A stretch of DNA of 64,000 bases from Pseudomonas sp. PDM04 (GCF_014851765.1 NZ_JACVAI010000003.1:558001-622000), one strand, 5' to 3'; shown: positions 1-8,181, numbered from the stretch's first letter. Program-made: numbers and translations. Notes: generated by a model not told the origin, from the letters alone.

Positions 1-2132
1 CCGACAACTTCTGGACCATGGGCGATACCGGCCCGTGCGGTCCTTGCACCGAGATTTTCTACGATCACGGCGCCGACATCTGGGGTGGCCCGCCAGGCTC
101 GCCGGAAGAAGACGGCGACCGCTACATCGAAATCTGGAACAACGTGTTCATGCAGTTCAACCGCACTGCCGATGGCGTGCTGCACCCGCTGCCAGCACCG
201 TCGGTGGACACCGGAATGGGCCTGGAGCGCATCAGTGCCGTGCTGCAGCACGTTCACTCGAACTATGAAATCGACCTGTTCCAGAGCCTGCTGAACGCAT
301 CGGCCAAGGCCATCGGCTGCACCAACGACGCCCAAGCGTCGCTGAAAGTGGTGGCCGACCACATTCGTTCCTGCGGTTTCCTGATCGCCGACGGCGTGCT
401 GCCGTCCAACGAGGGCCGCGGTTACGTGCTGCGCCGTATCATCCGTCGCGCCTGCCGTCACGGCAACAAGCTGGGGGCCAAGGGCAGTTTCTTCTATCAG
501 ATCGTCGCGGCCCTGGTCGCCGAGATGGGCGAAGCCTTCCCCGAGCTGAAATCCCAGCAGGCGCACATCGAGCGCGTGCTCAAAGCCGAAGAAGAGCAGT
601 TCGCCAAGACACTGGAGCAGGGCCTGAAGATCCTCGAGCAGGACCTGGCCGACCTCAAGGGCGACGTGGTGCCGGGCGACGTGGTGTTCAAGCTCTACGA
701 CACCTACGGCTTCCCGATGGACCTGACCGGCGACATCGCTCGCGAACGCAACCTGACCCTGGACGAAGCGGGCTTCGAACGCGAAATGGAAGCCCAGCGC
801 GTCCGTGCCCGTTCCGCCAGCTCCTTCGGCATGGACTACAACAGCCTGGTCAAGGTTGACGTGGACACCCAATTCACCGGTTACCACGCCACCAGCGGTT
901 CGGCGAAAGTCGTGGCGCTCTATAAGGACGGGCAATCGGTCGACGTATTGAATGAAGGCGAAGAAGGCGTGGTCGTGCTCGACCAGACGCCGTTCTACGC
1001 TGAATCCGGCGGCCAGATCGGCGACTGCGGTTTCATTCAGGCCGGCAACGGTCGTTTCGATGTGCGCGACACCACCAAGACCGGTGGCGCGTTCCTGCAC
1101 CACGGTGTGCAGGCGTCGGGCAGCCTGACCATTGCTTCGCCGGTTGAAACCCACGTTGAAGCCGACGTGCGTCACGCCACTTCGCTGAACCACTCGGCCA
1201 CGCACCTGCTGCACGCCGCGTTGCGCAAGGTGTTGGGCGATCATGTCCAGCAGAAGGGCTCGCTGGTCGACAGTCAGCGTCTGCGATTCGACTTCAGCCA
1301 CTTCGAGGCGATCAAGCCTGAACAACTGAAGGCGCTGGAAGACATCGTCAACGCCGAGATCCGCAGGAACTCCGCCGTTGAAACCGAAGAAACCGACATC
1401 GACACCGCCAAGAAGAAAGGCGCCATGGCGCTGTTTGGCGAGAAGTATGGCGACAACGTGCGTGTGCTGAGCATGGGCGGTGATTTCTCCGTCGAGCTGT
1501 GCGGCGGCATCCACGCCAACCGTACCGGCGACATCGGCCTGCTGAAAATCATCAGCGAAGGCGGTGTGGCTGCCGGTGTGCGTCGTATCGAGGCCGTCAC
1601 CGGTGCGGCAGCCCTGGCTTACTTCAACGCGGCTGAAGAACAACTCAAGGAAGCGGCCAGCCTGGTCAAGGGCAGCCGCGACAACCTGATCGACAAGCTG
1701 TCGGCTGTGCTGGAGCGCAACCGTCTGCTGGAGAAGCAACTCGAGCAGTTGCAAGCCAAGGCGGCCAGCGCGGCGGGCGACGATCTGTCGGCCTCTGCCC
1801 TGGACGTCAAGGGTGTGAAGGTGCTGGCCGTGCGTCTGGACGGGCAGGACGGCAAGGCGCTGCTGGCGCTGGTCGATCAACTGAAAAACAAACTCGGCCG
1901 CGCAGTGATCCTGCTCGGCAGTGTCCATGAGGAAAAGGTCGTTCTGGTTGCAGGCGTGACCAAAGACCTGACTGGCCAACTCAAAGCCGGTGATTTGATG
2001 AAGCAGGCCGCTGCGGCAGTGGGCGGGAAGGGTGGTGGTCGTCCGGACATGGCGCAAGGCGGCGGTACCGACGCCGGCGCACTGGATGCCGCACTGGCCC
2101 TGACCGTTCCGTTTGTAGAGCAGGGTTTATAA
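1..2132 (+). CDS. alaS: Alanyl-tRNA synthetase (5' truncated by window)
   Basis: Charges tRNA-Ala with alanine in the cytoplasm and hydrolyses misacylated Ser/Gly-tRNA-Ala. The reading frame is open from base 3 and begins inside the catalytic domain ([18 protein letters not shown]); about 709 residues remain, so roughly 165 N-terminal residues lie outside the window. The editing domain shows the zinc-binding [10 protein letters not shown] histidines and the [13 protein letters not shown] cysteine/histidine. The C-terminal oligomerisation domain has a coiled-coil stretch and ends in the glycine-rich [16 protein letters not shown] segment usual for the family. lysC follows 91 bp downstream, the usual Pseudomonas order. 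Identification is secure. Confidence 0.98.
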   Translation, partial: DNFWTMGDTGPCGPCTEIFYDHGADIWGGPPGSPEEDGDRYIEIWNNVFMQFNRTADGVLHPLPAPSVDTGMGLERISAVLQHVHSNYEIDLFQSLLNASAKAIGCTNDAQASLKVVADHIRSCGFLIADGVLPSNEGRGYVLRRIIRRACRHGNKLGAKGSFFYQIVAALVAEMGEAFPELKSQQAHIERVLKAEEEQFAKTLEQGLKILEQDLADLKGDVVPGDVVFKLYDTYGFPMDLTGDIARERNLTLDEAGFEREMEAQRVRARSASSFGMDYNSLVKVDVDTQFTGYHATSGSAKVVALYKDGQSVDVLNEGEEGVVVLDQTPFYAESGGQIGDCGFIQAGNGRFDVRDTTKTGGAFLHHGVQASGSLTIASPVETHVEADVRHATSLNHSATHLLHAALRKVLGDHVQQKGSLVDSQRLRFDFSHFEAIKPEQLKALEDIVNAEIRRNSAVETEETDIDTAKKKGAMALFGEKYGDNVRVLSMGGDFSVELCGGIHANRTGDIGLLKIISEGGVAAGVRRIEAVTGAAALAYFNAAEEQLKEAASLVKGSRDNLIDKLSAVLERNRLLEKQLEQLQAKAASAAGDDLSASALDVKGVKVLAVRLDGQDGKALLALVDQLKNKLGRAVILLGSVHEEKVVLVAGVTKDLTGQLKAGDLMKQAAAAVGGKGGGRPDMAQGGGTDAGALDAALALTVPFVEQGL

Positions 2133-2223
2133 GGCAGTGTGTCCAGCCCGCAGTCTAGTGGCGGGCCGGCTCACTGTTTGAGTGATTATTTGGGCGCCCT
2201 TCATGGGCAGAGGCGGCTTTGAA

Positions 2224-3465
2224 ATGGCTTTGATCGTACAGAAATTTGGAGGCACCTCGGTCGGCACTGTCGAGAGAATCGAGCAGGTCGCCGACAAGGT
2301 TAAGAAATTCCGCGATGCCGGCGATGACCTGGTGGTTGTGCTGTCTGCAATGAGCGGCGAAACCAACCGTCTGATCGATCTGGCCAAGCAAATCAGCGGC
2401 GAAGATCAACCGGTTCCGCGTGAACTGGATGTGATCGTCTCCACTGGCGAGCAGGTGACGATTGCACTGTTGGCCATGGCGCTGATCAAGCGCGGCGTGC
2501 CGGCCGTGTCCTACACCGGTAACCAGGTGCGGATCCTGACGGACAGCGCTCACAATAAAGCGCGTATCTTGCAGATCGATGACCAGAAGATTCGCGGTGA
2601 CCTGAAGGCCGGTCGTGTGGTGGTGGTCGCCGGTTTCCAGGGCGTCGACGAGCACGGCAACATCACCACGCTGGGTCGTGGCGGTTCCGACACCACCGGC
2701 GTGGCGCTGGCGGCAGCCCTGAAGGCTGACGAATGCCAGATCTACACCGACGTCGACGGCGTCTACACCACCGACCCGCGTGTGGTGTCCGTGGCTCAGC
2801 GCCTGGACAAGATCACTTTCGAAGAGATGCTGGAAATGGCCAGCCTCGGTTCCAAGGTGCTGCAGATCCGCGCGGTCGAGTTCGCCGGCAAGTACAACGT
2901 TCCGCTGCGCGTACTGCACAGCTTCAAGGAGGGTCCGGGCACCCTCATTACTATCGATGAAGAGGAAACCATGGAACAGCCGATCATTTCCGGCATCGCT
3001 TTCAACCGCGATGAAGCCAAGCTGACCATCCGTGGCGTGCCAGACACCCCGGGCGTTGCGTTCAAGATTCTCGGCCCGATCAGCGCCGCGAACATCGAAG
3101 TCGACATGATCGTGCAGAACGTTGCGCACGATAACACCACCGACTTCACCTTCACCGTGCACCGCAACGATTACCAGGCCGCCCAGGGCGTGCTGGAAAA
3201 CACGGCGCGTGAAATCGGTGCACGTGAAGTGGTGGGTGACACCAAGATCGCCAAGGTTTCGATCGTCGGTGTCGGCATGCGTTCGCACGCGGGCGTGGCC
3301 AGCCGCATGTTCGAATCCCTGGCCAAGGAAAGCATCAACATCCAGATGATCTCGACCTCGGAAATCAAGGTTTCCGTGGTGATCGAAGAGAAATACCTGG
3401 AACTGGCTGTGCGCGCTCTGCACACGGCTTTCGAACTGGACGCACCGGCCCGCCAGGGCGAGTGA
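2224..3465 (+). CDS. lysC: Aspartate kinase (aspartokinase)
   Basis: Phosphorylates aspartate at the head of the lysine/threonine/methionine/diaminopimelate pathway. The start is the ATG giving MALIVQKFGGTSVG, since the KFGGTS kinase signature sits at the N-terminus of this family; an in-frame ATG 42 bp upstream would add an unrelated extension. The protein is 413 residues: amino-acid kinase domain about 1-245, then two ACT regulatory domains (about 265-335 and 345-405). A strong internal ribosome site and ATG at codon 250 suggest that a separate beta subunit is also made. Followed by a rho-independent terminator, so it forms its own unit between alaS and rsmA. Confidence 0.97.
   Translation: MALIVQKFGGTSVGTVERIEQVADKVKKFRDAGDDLVVVLSAMSGETNRLIDLAKQISGEDQPVPRELDVIVSTGEQVTIALLAMALIKRGVPAVSYTGNQVRILTDSAHNKARILQIDDQKIRGDLKAGRVVVVAGFQGVDEHGNITTLGRGGSDTTGVALAAALKADECQIYTDVDGVYTTDPRVVSVAQRLDKITFEEMLEMASLGSKVLQIRAVEFAGKYNVPLRVLHSFKEGPGTLITIDEEETMEQPIISGIAFNRDEAKLTIRGVPDTPGVAFKILGPISAANIEVDMIVQNVAHDNTTDFTFTVHRNDYQAAQGVLENTAREIGAREVVGDTKIAKVSIVGVGMRSHAGVASRMFESLAKESINIQMISTSEIKVSVVIEEKYLELAVRALHTAFELDAPARQGE
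2971..3465 (+). other. Probable internal start for aspartokinase beta subunit
   Basis: Inside lysC, GAAGAGGAAACC immediately precedes an in-frame ATG (MEQPIISGIAF...), which is codon 250 of the alpha chain. It would produce a 164-residue protein made only of the two ACT domains. Alpha2/beta2 aspartokinases of Bacillus and Corynebacterium make their beta subunit this way, in Corynebacterium also from about codon 250. The signal is seen; use in this organism is inferred. Confidence 0.6.
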
Positions 3466-3476
3466 TGCGTTTGCCG

Positions 3477-3510
3477 AAGGGCGCGGTCTGACCGCGCCCT
3501 TTTGTTTTTT
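3477..3510 (+). terminator. Rho-independent terminator of lysC
   Basis: AAGGGCGCGGT and ACCGCGCCCTT form an 11-bp stem with a very short loop, followed by TTTGTTTTTT. It begins 11 bp after the lysC stop. Confidence 0.9.
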
Positions 3511-3651
3511 GAATGGCGCAGCTGGAAACTGTTCTTTTGCCTGCGCTGGTCAATACTCAGGCATGTAGGGCAGCGATCGTTCAGGTTGTCGGTCGAATGC
3601 CTTTTTTTTGCAGACTGTTGTCCCTGAAATGAAATGCGTGAGGAGATAGGT

Positions 3652-3840
3652 ATGCTGATTCTGACTCGTCGGTGCGCAGAAAGCCTGATTATCGGTGATG
3701 GCGAAATCACCGTGACCGTGCTCGGCGTCAAAGGAAATCAAGTACGCATTGGTGTCAACGCACCGAAAGAGGTTGCGGTGCACCGTGAGGAAATTTACCT
3801 GCGTATAAAGAAAGAGAAGGACGAAGAACCAAGCCATTAA
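3652..3840 (+). CDS. rsmA: RsmA/CsrA family RNA-binding translational regulator
   Basis: Binds GGA motifs in mRNA leaders to repress secondary metabolism and exoproduct genes; it is sequestered by the Rsm small RNAs downstream of GacS/GacA. The product is 62 residues, starts [16 protein letters not shown] and contains the [16 protein letters not shown] core that forms the RNA-binding edge; length and sequence fit the Pseudomonas protein. The start is supported by AGGAGATAGGT just upstream, and an in-frame ATG 18 bp upstream is disfavoured. Flanked by lysC and a tRNA-Ser gene. gacS, the sensor at the top of the same cascade, lies at 55-58 kb of this window. Confidence 0.97.
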   Translation: MLILTRRCAESLIIGDGEITVTVLGVKGNQVRIGVNAPKEVAVHREEIYLRIKKEKDEEPSH

Positions 3841-3859
3841 TTTTTATCGTTTTTTATGT

Positions 3860-3888
3860 TTGCAAACGGGGAAGAAGCTGGTTAATAT
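3860..3888 (+). promoter_or_regulatory. Sigma-70 promoter of tRNA-Ser
   Basis: TTGCAA (-35) and TAATAT (-10) separated by 17 bp, ending 14 bp before the tRNA. Confidence 0.6.
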
Positions 3889-3902
3889 ACGCCCCGTGTT
3901 GC

Positions 3903-3993
3903 GGAGAGCTGGCCGAGTGGCCGAAGGCGCTCCCCTGCTAAGGGAGTACACCTCAAAAGGGTGTCGGGGGTTCGAATCCCCCGTTCTCCGCCA
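3903..3993 (+). tRNA. tRNA-Ser (anticodon GCT)
   Basis: A 91-nt class II tRNA with a long variable arm. The acceptor stem GGAGAGC pairs with GTTCTCC, GGTTCGAATCC forms the T arm, the anticodon GCT is at 3937-3939, and CCA is encoded. It reads AGC/AGU serine codons. Confidence 0.97.
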
Positions 3994-4059
3994 TTATTCG
4001 CTTAGTACGTTGTAATCTGGCTTCTTCGGTAAGTTGTTGAAATTACTAGAAAAAAGCGC

Positions 4060-4087
4060 TTTACAAAAAGATTTGACGGCCTATAAT
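4060..4087 (+). promoter_or_regulatory. Sigma-70 promoter of first tRNA-Arg
   Basis: TTTACA (4060-4065), a 16-bp spacer and a perfect TATAAT (4082-4087), 14 bp upstream of the tRNA. Confidence 0.7.
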
Positions 4088-4101
4088 GCGCGGCAACAAA
4101 T

Positions 4102-4178
4102 GCACTCGTAGCTCAGCTGGATAGAGTACTCGGCTACGAACCGAGCGGTCACAGGTTCGAATCCTGTCGAGTGCACCA
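4102..4178 (+). tRNA. tRNA-Arg (anticodon ACG), copy 1
   Basis: A 77-nt cloverleaf: acceptor GCACTCG/CGAGTGC, anticodon ACG at 4136-4138, T loop GGTTCGAATCC, encoded CCA. Identical to the copy 148 bp downstream. The first anticodon base is expected to be converted to inosine. Confidence 0.97.
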
Positions 4179-4249
4179 TTTAAGAGTTGTTTGCAGTGAT
4201 GTAAATGACTTGGCTTCAACCAGTTGTGATCTGGTATAAAACCACACAT

Positions 4250-4326
4250 GCACTCGTAGCTCAGCTGGATAGAGTACTCGGCTACGAACCGAGCGGTCAC
4301 AGGTTCGAATCCTGTCGAGTGCACCA
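4250..4326 (+). tRNA. tRNA-Arg (anticodon ACG), copy 2
   Basis: Identical over all 77 nt to the upstream copy; anticodon ACG at 4284-4286. It is followed directly by a terminator, so the cluster probably ends here. Confidence 0.97.
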
Positions 4327-4334
4327 TACACCAG

Positions 4335-4361
4335 AAAGCCCGCGTTTAACGCGGGCTTTTT
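4335..4361. terminator. Bidirectional terminator after tRNA cluster
   Basis: AAAGCCCGCG and CGCGGGCTTT form a perfect stem with TTTAA in the loop and T tracts on both strands. It serves the tRNAs on the plus strand and overlaps the 3' end of the convergent gene at 4346-4858. Confidence 0.85.
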
Positions 4362-4858
4362 GCTGTCCGGGATTTGGCTTTTCCTTTCGTGCATCCTTTC
4401 TCATCGAATTCGACGTGAGCGCTGCGACCCTGCCGGGTGTCGTAGCGGTAGCTCGTGGCAGCGTTGCGCACGGTAATCCTGTCGGGCCTGCCAAGCGCGC
4501 TTTCGACATCCTGCTGGCTCATGCCGGCGACAATCCGCTGGTTCATGATGGCTTCCCGGCGTTCCCGGGCGCTGATCAGGTTTCCGCAGGCGTCCTTGCT
4601 CTGACCCACCACCGTGGGCTCCTTCCTGAGGTGCTCGGGTGCCTTGCGCGGGTCAGCCTCCGGCATCAGTGCGACGATGCTGCCGGGTATGAACGTGCGC
4701 ACCTCCTGCAACGAGAGACTCTCCCCGGTCGCGCAGCCCTGAGTGGTGAAAGTGATTTGGCCAGCCGTGGACTCGCATCGGTGAACCGTCGCGGCCCCTG
4801 CCGGGATCGGCAGGCAGAGCAGGGTGGTCAGCAGAAAAGAATGTATATCCGATGGCAT
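4346..4858 (-). CDS. Exported protein with DUF4124-like and SmpA/OmlA-like regions
   Basis: A 170-residue protein of unknown function. The start chosen has GGAGGA 7 bp upstream; a longer frame opens 27 bp earlier without support. Residues 1-23 form a signal peptide (LLTTLLCLPIPAGAATVH). Next comes a DUF4124-like N-terminal motif (VHRCES..GQITFTTQGC), and about residues 100-150 hold the MNQRIVAGMSQQDVESALGRP pattern seen in SmpA/OmlA-type small domains. Four cysteines suggest disulfides, consistent with a periplasmic location. The lysine/arginine-rich tail overlaps the shared terminator. Monocistronic. Confidence 0.75.
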   Translation of the reverse strand: MPSDIHSFLLTTLLCLPIPAGAATVHRCESTAGQITFTTQGCATGESLSLQEVRTFIPGSIVALMPEADPRKAPEHLRKEPTVVGQSKDACGNLISARERREAIMNQRIVAGMSQQDVESALGRPDRITVRNAATSYRYDTRQGRSAHVEFDEKGCTKGKAKSRTAKSPR

Positions 4859-5178
4859 CAAACGTCCTCCATGACGGTCTGACACAAGGTTAGTCCGTAC
4901 ATTTTTCAGCGCGGGTGTGTTTTCTTTTCAGAATGAGTCGTCGCATCTTCATGAATCAGGATGACGCTCAGGTTTGTCTCGCAAGCGCTTGTTTCAGCCA
5001 AGATTTTTTAACGTTAAAAACCGTCGGGCGGTGTATCATTGCGCCCGTCAGCCCCGCCGGGGCTTGTGGAATACCTCCATGGACTTACCCAGTAGAAATT
5101 CAGTAAACCGTTGTTCCAATCAAGAATTGACTGATTGATCCTCCCGGCGTGCTCCGCTGCTGGGAGTGGAGTTCGCCT
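4859..5178 (+). promoter_or_regulatory. mgtE upstream region and structured 5' leader
   Basis: A 320-bp gap. A TATCAT -10-like element (5034-5039) would start an mRNA leader of about 130 nt. The leader holds hairpin AGCCCC/GGGGCT (5050-5064), a possible 19-codon leader ORF (5079-5138), and an 8-bp hairpin CTCCCGGC/GCTGGGAG (5141-5166) whose 3' arm ends directly at the TGGAG ribosome site of mgtE (5167-5171). The layout suggests translational control, perhaps by Mg2+; this is inference. The upstream half holds only the promoter of the divergent gene and nothing else I recognise. Confidence 0.45.
5079..5138 (+). CDS. Possible mgtE leader peptide (19 aa)
   Basis: ATG GAC TTA CCC ... ACT GAT TGA encodes MDLPSRNSVNRCSNQELTD. 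It ends 2 bp before the hairpin that abuts the mgtE ribosome site. Its own ribosome site (GTGGAA) is weak. Leader peptides are known to control Mg2+ transporters such as mgtA of Salmonella (mgtL); no sequence similarity to those is claimed. Confidence 0.3.
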   Translation: MDLPSRNSVNRCSNQELTD

Positions 5179-6621
5179 ATGTCCGAAGTTGAAGTAAAGA
5201 AAACACAAGACAGCCTGCAGGATCGCCTCGCTCAGGTCGTTGAGCTGTTGCAGCGCCAGCGGGTCGTCGAAGACCTGACTCATCGCCAGGAAGGTCCGCA
5301 TCAAGACCGGGTCGAGAGCCTGGTTCACCGGCAAAACCTCGTCGAGCTGCAACGCAAGCTCGATGACCTGCACTCCGCCGACGTCGCCTACATCCTTGAA
5401 GCCCTGCCGCTGGACGATCGTCTGACGCTGTGGCAATTGGTCAAGGCTGATCGTGACGGCGACATCCTGCTCGAAGTCTCCGATGCGGTCCGTGAAACCC
5501 TGATCGCCGACATGGACGATCACGAGCTCCTGGCGGCGACCAGGGACATGGACGCCGACGAACTCGCCGACCTCGCCTCCGAGCTGCCGCGCGACGTCGT
5601 TCATGAGCTGATGGAAACCCTCGATGCGCAACAGCGTGAGCGCGTTCGCTCCGCGTTGTCCTATGACGAGGAACAGGTCGGTGCGCTGATGGACTTCGAG
5701 ATGGTGACGATCCGCGAGGATGTCAGTCTCGAAGTGGTCCTGCGCTACCTGCGGCGGCTCAAGGAGCTGCCGGGGCATACCGACAAATTGTTCGTGGTCG
5801 ATTACGACGGCATCCTCAAAGGCGTGTTGCCGATCAAGCGCCTGCTGGTCAACGATCCGGACAAGCAGGTCTCGGAGGTCATGGCCAGTGACCCGGTGAG
5901 CTTCCACCCTGACGAAGATGCCTACGACGCCGCCCAGGCGTTCGAACGTTATGACTTGATCTCGGCGCCGGTGGTCGACAAGAACGGCAAGCTGATCGGT
6001 CGACTGACCATCGACGAAATGGTCGACCTGATTCGTGAAGAGAGCGAAAGCGAAGTTCTCAACATGGCGGGTCTGCGTGAAGAGGAAGATATTTTCGCGT
6101 CGGTCTGGAAGTCCCTGCGCAACCGCTGGGCCTGGCTGGCGGTCAACCTGATCACCGCGTTCATTGCGTCCCGTGTGATCGGTCTGTTTGAAGGTTCTAT
6201 CGAGAAGCTGGTGGCCCTCGCGGCCCTGATGCCGATCGTGGCCGGCATCGGCGGCAACTCCGGTAACCAGACCATCACCATGATCGTTCGCGCCATGGCG
6301 CTGGACCAGGTGAGCACCGGCAATACCTCGCGACTGATGCGCAAGGAGTTGGCGGTCGCGTTGATCAATGGCCTGGTGTGGGGCGGGGTGATAGGCGTCG
6401 TCGCCTATATGTTGTACGGCAGTTGGTCGCTTGGGGTGGTGATGACCGCCGCCATGACGCTCAACCTGCTGCTGGCCGCGTTGATGGGGGTGCTGATCCC
6501 CATGACCCTGGCGCGCCTGGGGCGCGATCCGGCGATGGGCGCCAGCGTGATGATCACGGCAATGACCGACAGCGGCGGCTTCTTTATCTTCCTGGGGCTG
6601 GCAACGATCTTCCTGCTCTGA
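5179..6621 (+). CDS. mgtE: MgtE-family magnesium channel/transporter
   Basis: Inner-membrane Mg2+ channel gated by cytoplasmic Mg2+ binding. The product is 480 residues, starting MSEVEVKKTQ behind TGGAG. An acidic MgtE_N domain (about 35-135) contains the MDDHELLAATRDMDADELADL repeats, followed by two CBS domains (about 140-265) and a C-terminal membrane domain from about residue 315 with five hydrophobic segments. The pore motif GIGGNSGNQ is present at about 357. In P. aeruginosa, MgtE levels also affect type III secretion. Monocistronic, between a structured leader and a strong terminator. Confidence 0.95.
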   Translation: MSEVEVKKTQDSLQDRLAQVVELLQRQRVVEDLTHRQEGPHQDRVESLVHRQNLVELQRKLDDLHSADVAYILEALPLDDRLTLWQLVKADRDGDILLEVSDAVRETLIADMDDHELLAATRDMDADELADLASELPRDVVHELMETLDAQQRERVRSALSYDEEQVGALMDFEMVTIREDVSLEVVLRYLRRLKELPGHTDKLFVVDYDGILKGVLPIKRLLVNDPDKQVSEVMASDPVSFHPDEDAYDAAQAFERYDLISAPVVDKNGKLIGRLTIDEMVDLIREESESEVLNMAGLREEEDIFASVWKSLRNRWAWLAVNLITAFIASRVIGLFEGSIEKLVALAALMPIVAGIGGNSGNQTITMIVRAMALDQVSTGNTSRLMRKELAVALINGLVWGGVIGVVAYMLYGSWSLGVVMTAAMTLNLLLAALMGVLIPMTLARLGRDPAMGASVMITAMTDSGGFFIFLGLATIFLL

Positions 6622-6633
6622 CGCTTCATACGA

Positions 6634-6659
6634 AAGCCCGCCACTGGCGGGTTTTTTTT
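6634..6659 (+). terminator. Rho-independent terminator of mgtE
   Basis: CCCGCC-ACT-GGCGGG hairpin followed by eight T residues. Confidence 0.9.
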
Positions 6660-6675
6660 GGCCTGAATTTCAGGC

Positions 6676-6706
6676 AAAAAAAAGCCAGCGGTCAGGCTGG
6701 CTTTGA
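6676..6706 (-). terminator. Rho-independent terminator of amrZ
   Basis: On the minus strand AAAGCCAGC and GCTGGCTTT form a stem followed by a T run; 14 bp past the amrZ stop. Confidence 0.85.
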
Positions 6707-6719
6707 GCGTTCAGTTGAA

Positions 6720-7046
6720 TCAGGAGGCGTCTGCGGCCATTTCGGCGTCATGGGCAATCAGCGAAACAAGAGCGTTTTGCTGGCGATGGGAAAGTTGGCG
6801 GAAGCGTTGCAGCAGCTCTCGTTCATGCAAAGACAGCTCAGGGCTGTCCAGTCGCATGCTCAGCTCTTCACCCAGTGCGCCTTCCTGAATAAGACTCTGC
6901 TCCAGGCGCGCAATGATTTCGGAGTTCATGCTGCGATGGTGATTGCGGGCCACCTCGGCAATGCGTTCACGCATTCCGTCTGGCAGACGTACGACAAACT
7001 TGTCAGCCGTACGGCTGGAATAAATTGCCTGTTTCGCTGGGCGCAT
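6720..7046 (-). CDS. amrZ: AmrZ-type ribbon-helix-helix transcription factor
   Basis: Global DNA-binding regulator of alginate, motility, c-di-GMP and biofilm genes. 108 residues, the length of the P. aeruginosa protein. The N-terminal arm ([16 protein letters not shown]) precedes an Arc-type ribbon-helix-helix domain at about 17-66 ([20 protein letters not shown] then [15 protein letters not shown]). The C-terminal helix ([20 protein letters not shown]) is the tetramerisation region. No clear Shine-Dalgarno precedes the ATG. Convergent to mgtE, each with its own terminator. AmrZ represses itself in P. aeruginosa; an inverted repeat upstream is a candidate site. Confidence 0.93.
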   Translation of the reverse strand: MRPAKQAIYSSRTADKFVVRLPDGMRERIAEVARNHHRSMNSEIIARLEQSLIQEGALGEELSMRLDSPELSLHERELLQRFRQLSHRQQNALVSLIAHDAEMAADAS

Positions 7047-7083
7047 ATATTTAACCGGTTAGTTCAGGGGAGCGGTTCTCGGG

Positions 7084-7126
7084 ATTGGCCGCACGATGTC
7101 TGATAGGACAAGCACTTCGGCCAAAT
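7084..7126. promoter_or_regulatory. Inverted repeat upstream of amrZ, candidate autoregulatory site
   Basis: TTGGCCG and CGGCCAA half-sites, centres about 34 bp apart and 40-80 bp upstream of the amrZ start. AmrZ sites in P. aeruginosa contain a TGGC-type core, so self-binding is plausible but not shown. Confidence 0.3.
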
Positions 7127-7156
7127 GTTCAACCTGAATTGAAAGAGGCTCGCATC

Positions 7157-7402
7157 ATGCCTCAAAGTAGCCAGATCATTGGCGTCAATTCTGTGACAAA
7201 TATTGAACCGGATAAAGGCTTTATGCCAGCACCAATTATCAGAAATGCGGACTGGTTTGAAAAGCGCACCTCGATCCGTATCGCTGACCGCGTCCTGTTG
7301 CCCGACAGGCGGTGTCCGGAGACCTCCGAAGGGGCAAACAATGCGAACTCCGTCACATTTCCTTATCTTATACAGAATAGTGGCAAATGGCCGATTTACT
7401 AG
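7157..7402 (+). CDS. Doubtful small ORF, hypothetical protein
   Basis: 81 codons starting MPQSSQIIGVNSVTNIEPDK, with AGAGG 8 bp before the ATG. It resembles no family I know, has no signal peptide or membrane segment, and its codon use is less GC-rich at third positions than that of neighbours. It ends 31 bp before phnN. It may be only part of the long regulatory region. Confidence 0.25.
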   Translation: MPQSSQIIGVNSVTNIEPDKGFMPAPIIRNADWFEKRTSIRIADRVLLPDRRCPETSEGANNANSVTFPYLIQNSGKWPIY

Positions 7403-7432
7403 TGGCAATTCGATCATAGGGGTTGATTCAGG

Positions 7433-8005
7433 ATGGATGGCAGGCTGATTTACCTGATGGGGCCGTCAGGGTCCGGCAAGGACAGCCTTATCGAGGCCGC
7501 GCGGCAGCGGTTGCTGACGCAGGGCTGCGAAGTCGCGCGCCGGATCATCACGCGTTCGGCGGAAGCGGTGGGGGAGGATGCGATTGGCGTCTCCCGCGAA
7601 GAATTTGCGCGCCGCCAGCAGCAAGGCGACTATGCGTTGCACTGGCATGCCAATGGCCTGGATTACGCGATCCCGGTTTCGGTCGATCAATGGCTGCTGG
7701 AGGGTCGCGATGTGCTGGTCAACGGCTCTCGGGGGCATCTGAGCCAGGCACGGGCGCGTTACCCGAAGCTGCTGCCGATTCTGTTGACGGTCACCGATGA
7801 TGTGCTGCGCGAGCGGCTACTGCGGCGTGGGCGTGAAAGCCCGGAGGAGATTGATGCGCGATTGCGGCGCAATCAAATGTTCGTGGCTGATGATGAGGTG
7901 GGCGATACCCGCATTTATCGCCTGGACAACTCCGCCGACCTTGGCACGACGGTCGACCATTTGATGGACGTGCTGAAAATCAGCGCAGTACCGGATCGAA
8001 CTTGA
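7433..8005 (+). CDS. phnN: Ribose 1,5-bisphosphate phosphokinase (PhnN)
   Basis: Phosphorylates ribose 1,5-bisphosphate to PRPP, the last step that recovers the ribose of phosphonate breakdown by C-P lyase. 190 residues of the guanylate-kinase-like fold: Walker A GPSGSGKDS (10-18), RRIITR near 41, and a lid region with LRRGRESPEEIDARLRRN. AGGGG lies 10 bp upstream of the ATG. It is an orphan here: none of phnC-M is adjacent, so either the C-P lyase operon is elsewhere or the enzyme provides an alternative PRPP route. Its 3' end overlaps a convergent 59-residue gene by 26 bp. Confidence 0.9.
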   Translation: MDGRLIYLMGPSGSGKDSLIEAARQRLLTQGCEVARRIITRSAEAVGEDAIGVSREEFARRQQQGDYALHWHANGLDYAIPVSVDQWLLEGRDVLVNGSRGHLSQARARYPKLLPILLTVTDDVLRERLLRRGRESPEEIDARLRRNQMFVADDEVGDTRIYRLDNSADLGTTVDHLMDVLKISAVPDRT

Positions 8006-8159
8006 TCTTGCGACCGGCAATCAGCGCCAGCACGAACAGCACCGAGAACACACCGCAGGCAATCAGGGGCAGGGTGACCATTGAATCCTGGAACAGGGAC
8101 AAATGAAGAATCCCGCTCAGAAGGGCGAGAATGAAAAATCCCGCGGCTGACTTGGACAT
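7980..8159 (-). CDS. Small two-helix membrane protein (59 aa)
   Basis: An unrecognised small gene. AAGGAG lies 6 bp before the ATG. The peptide begins MSKSAAGFFILALLSGI and has two hydrophobic segments (about 7-23 and 29-48) separated by a short polar turn, then a basic tail GRKIKFDPVLR. This is typical of a small inner-membrane protein with an N-in hairpin. The last 26 bp run antisense to the phnN end. The next gene upstream on the same strand is another small membrane or secreted protein, 22 bp away, so the two may be co-transcribed. No function can be assigned. Confidence 0.7.
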   Translation of the reverse strand: MSKSAAGFFILALLSGILHLSLFQDSMVTLPLIACGVFSVLFVLALIAGRKIKFDPVLR

Positions 8160-8181
8160 GCTGTGCTCCTTCGGTGTGGGG

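Larger units (their letters stand above)
7047..7432. other. amrZ/phnN divergent intergenic region
   Basis: 386 bp with lower GC than the flanks. It holds the amrZ promoter region, an inverted repeat ATTGGCCG (7084-7091) / CGGCCAAAT (7118-7126), and a doubtful small plus-strand reading frame (7157-7402). I could not place a convincing AlgU-type promoter. Confidence 0.5.

Noticed and set aside
4061..4394. Minus-strand frames over the tRNA-Arg genes ([19 protein letters not shown] type)
   Set aside because: These are translations of tRNA antisense sequence, a well-known annotation artefact.
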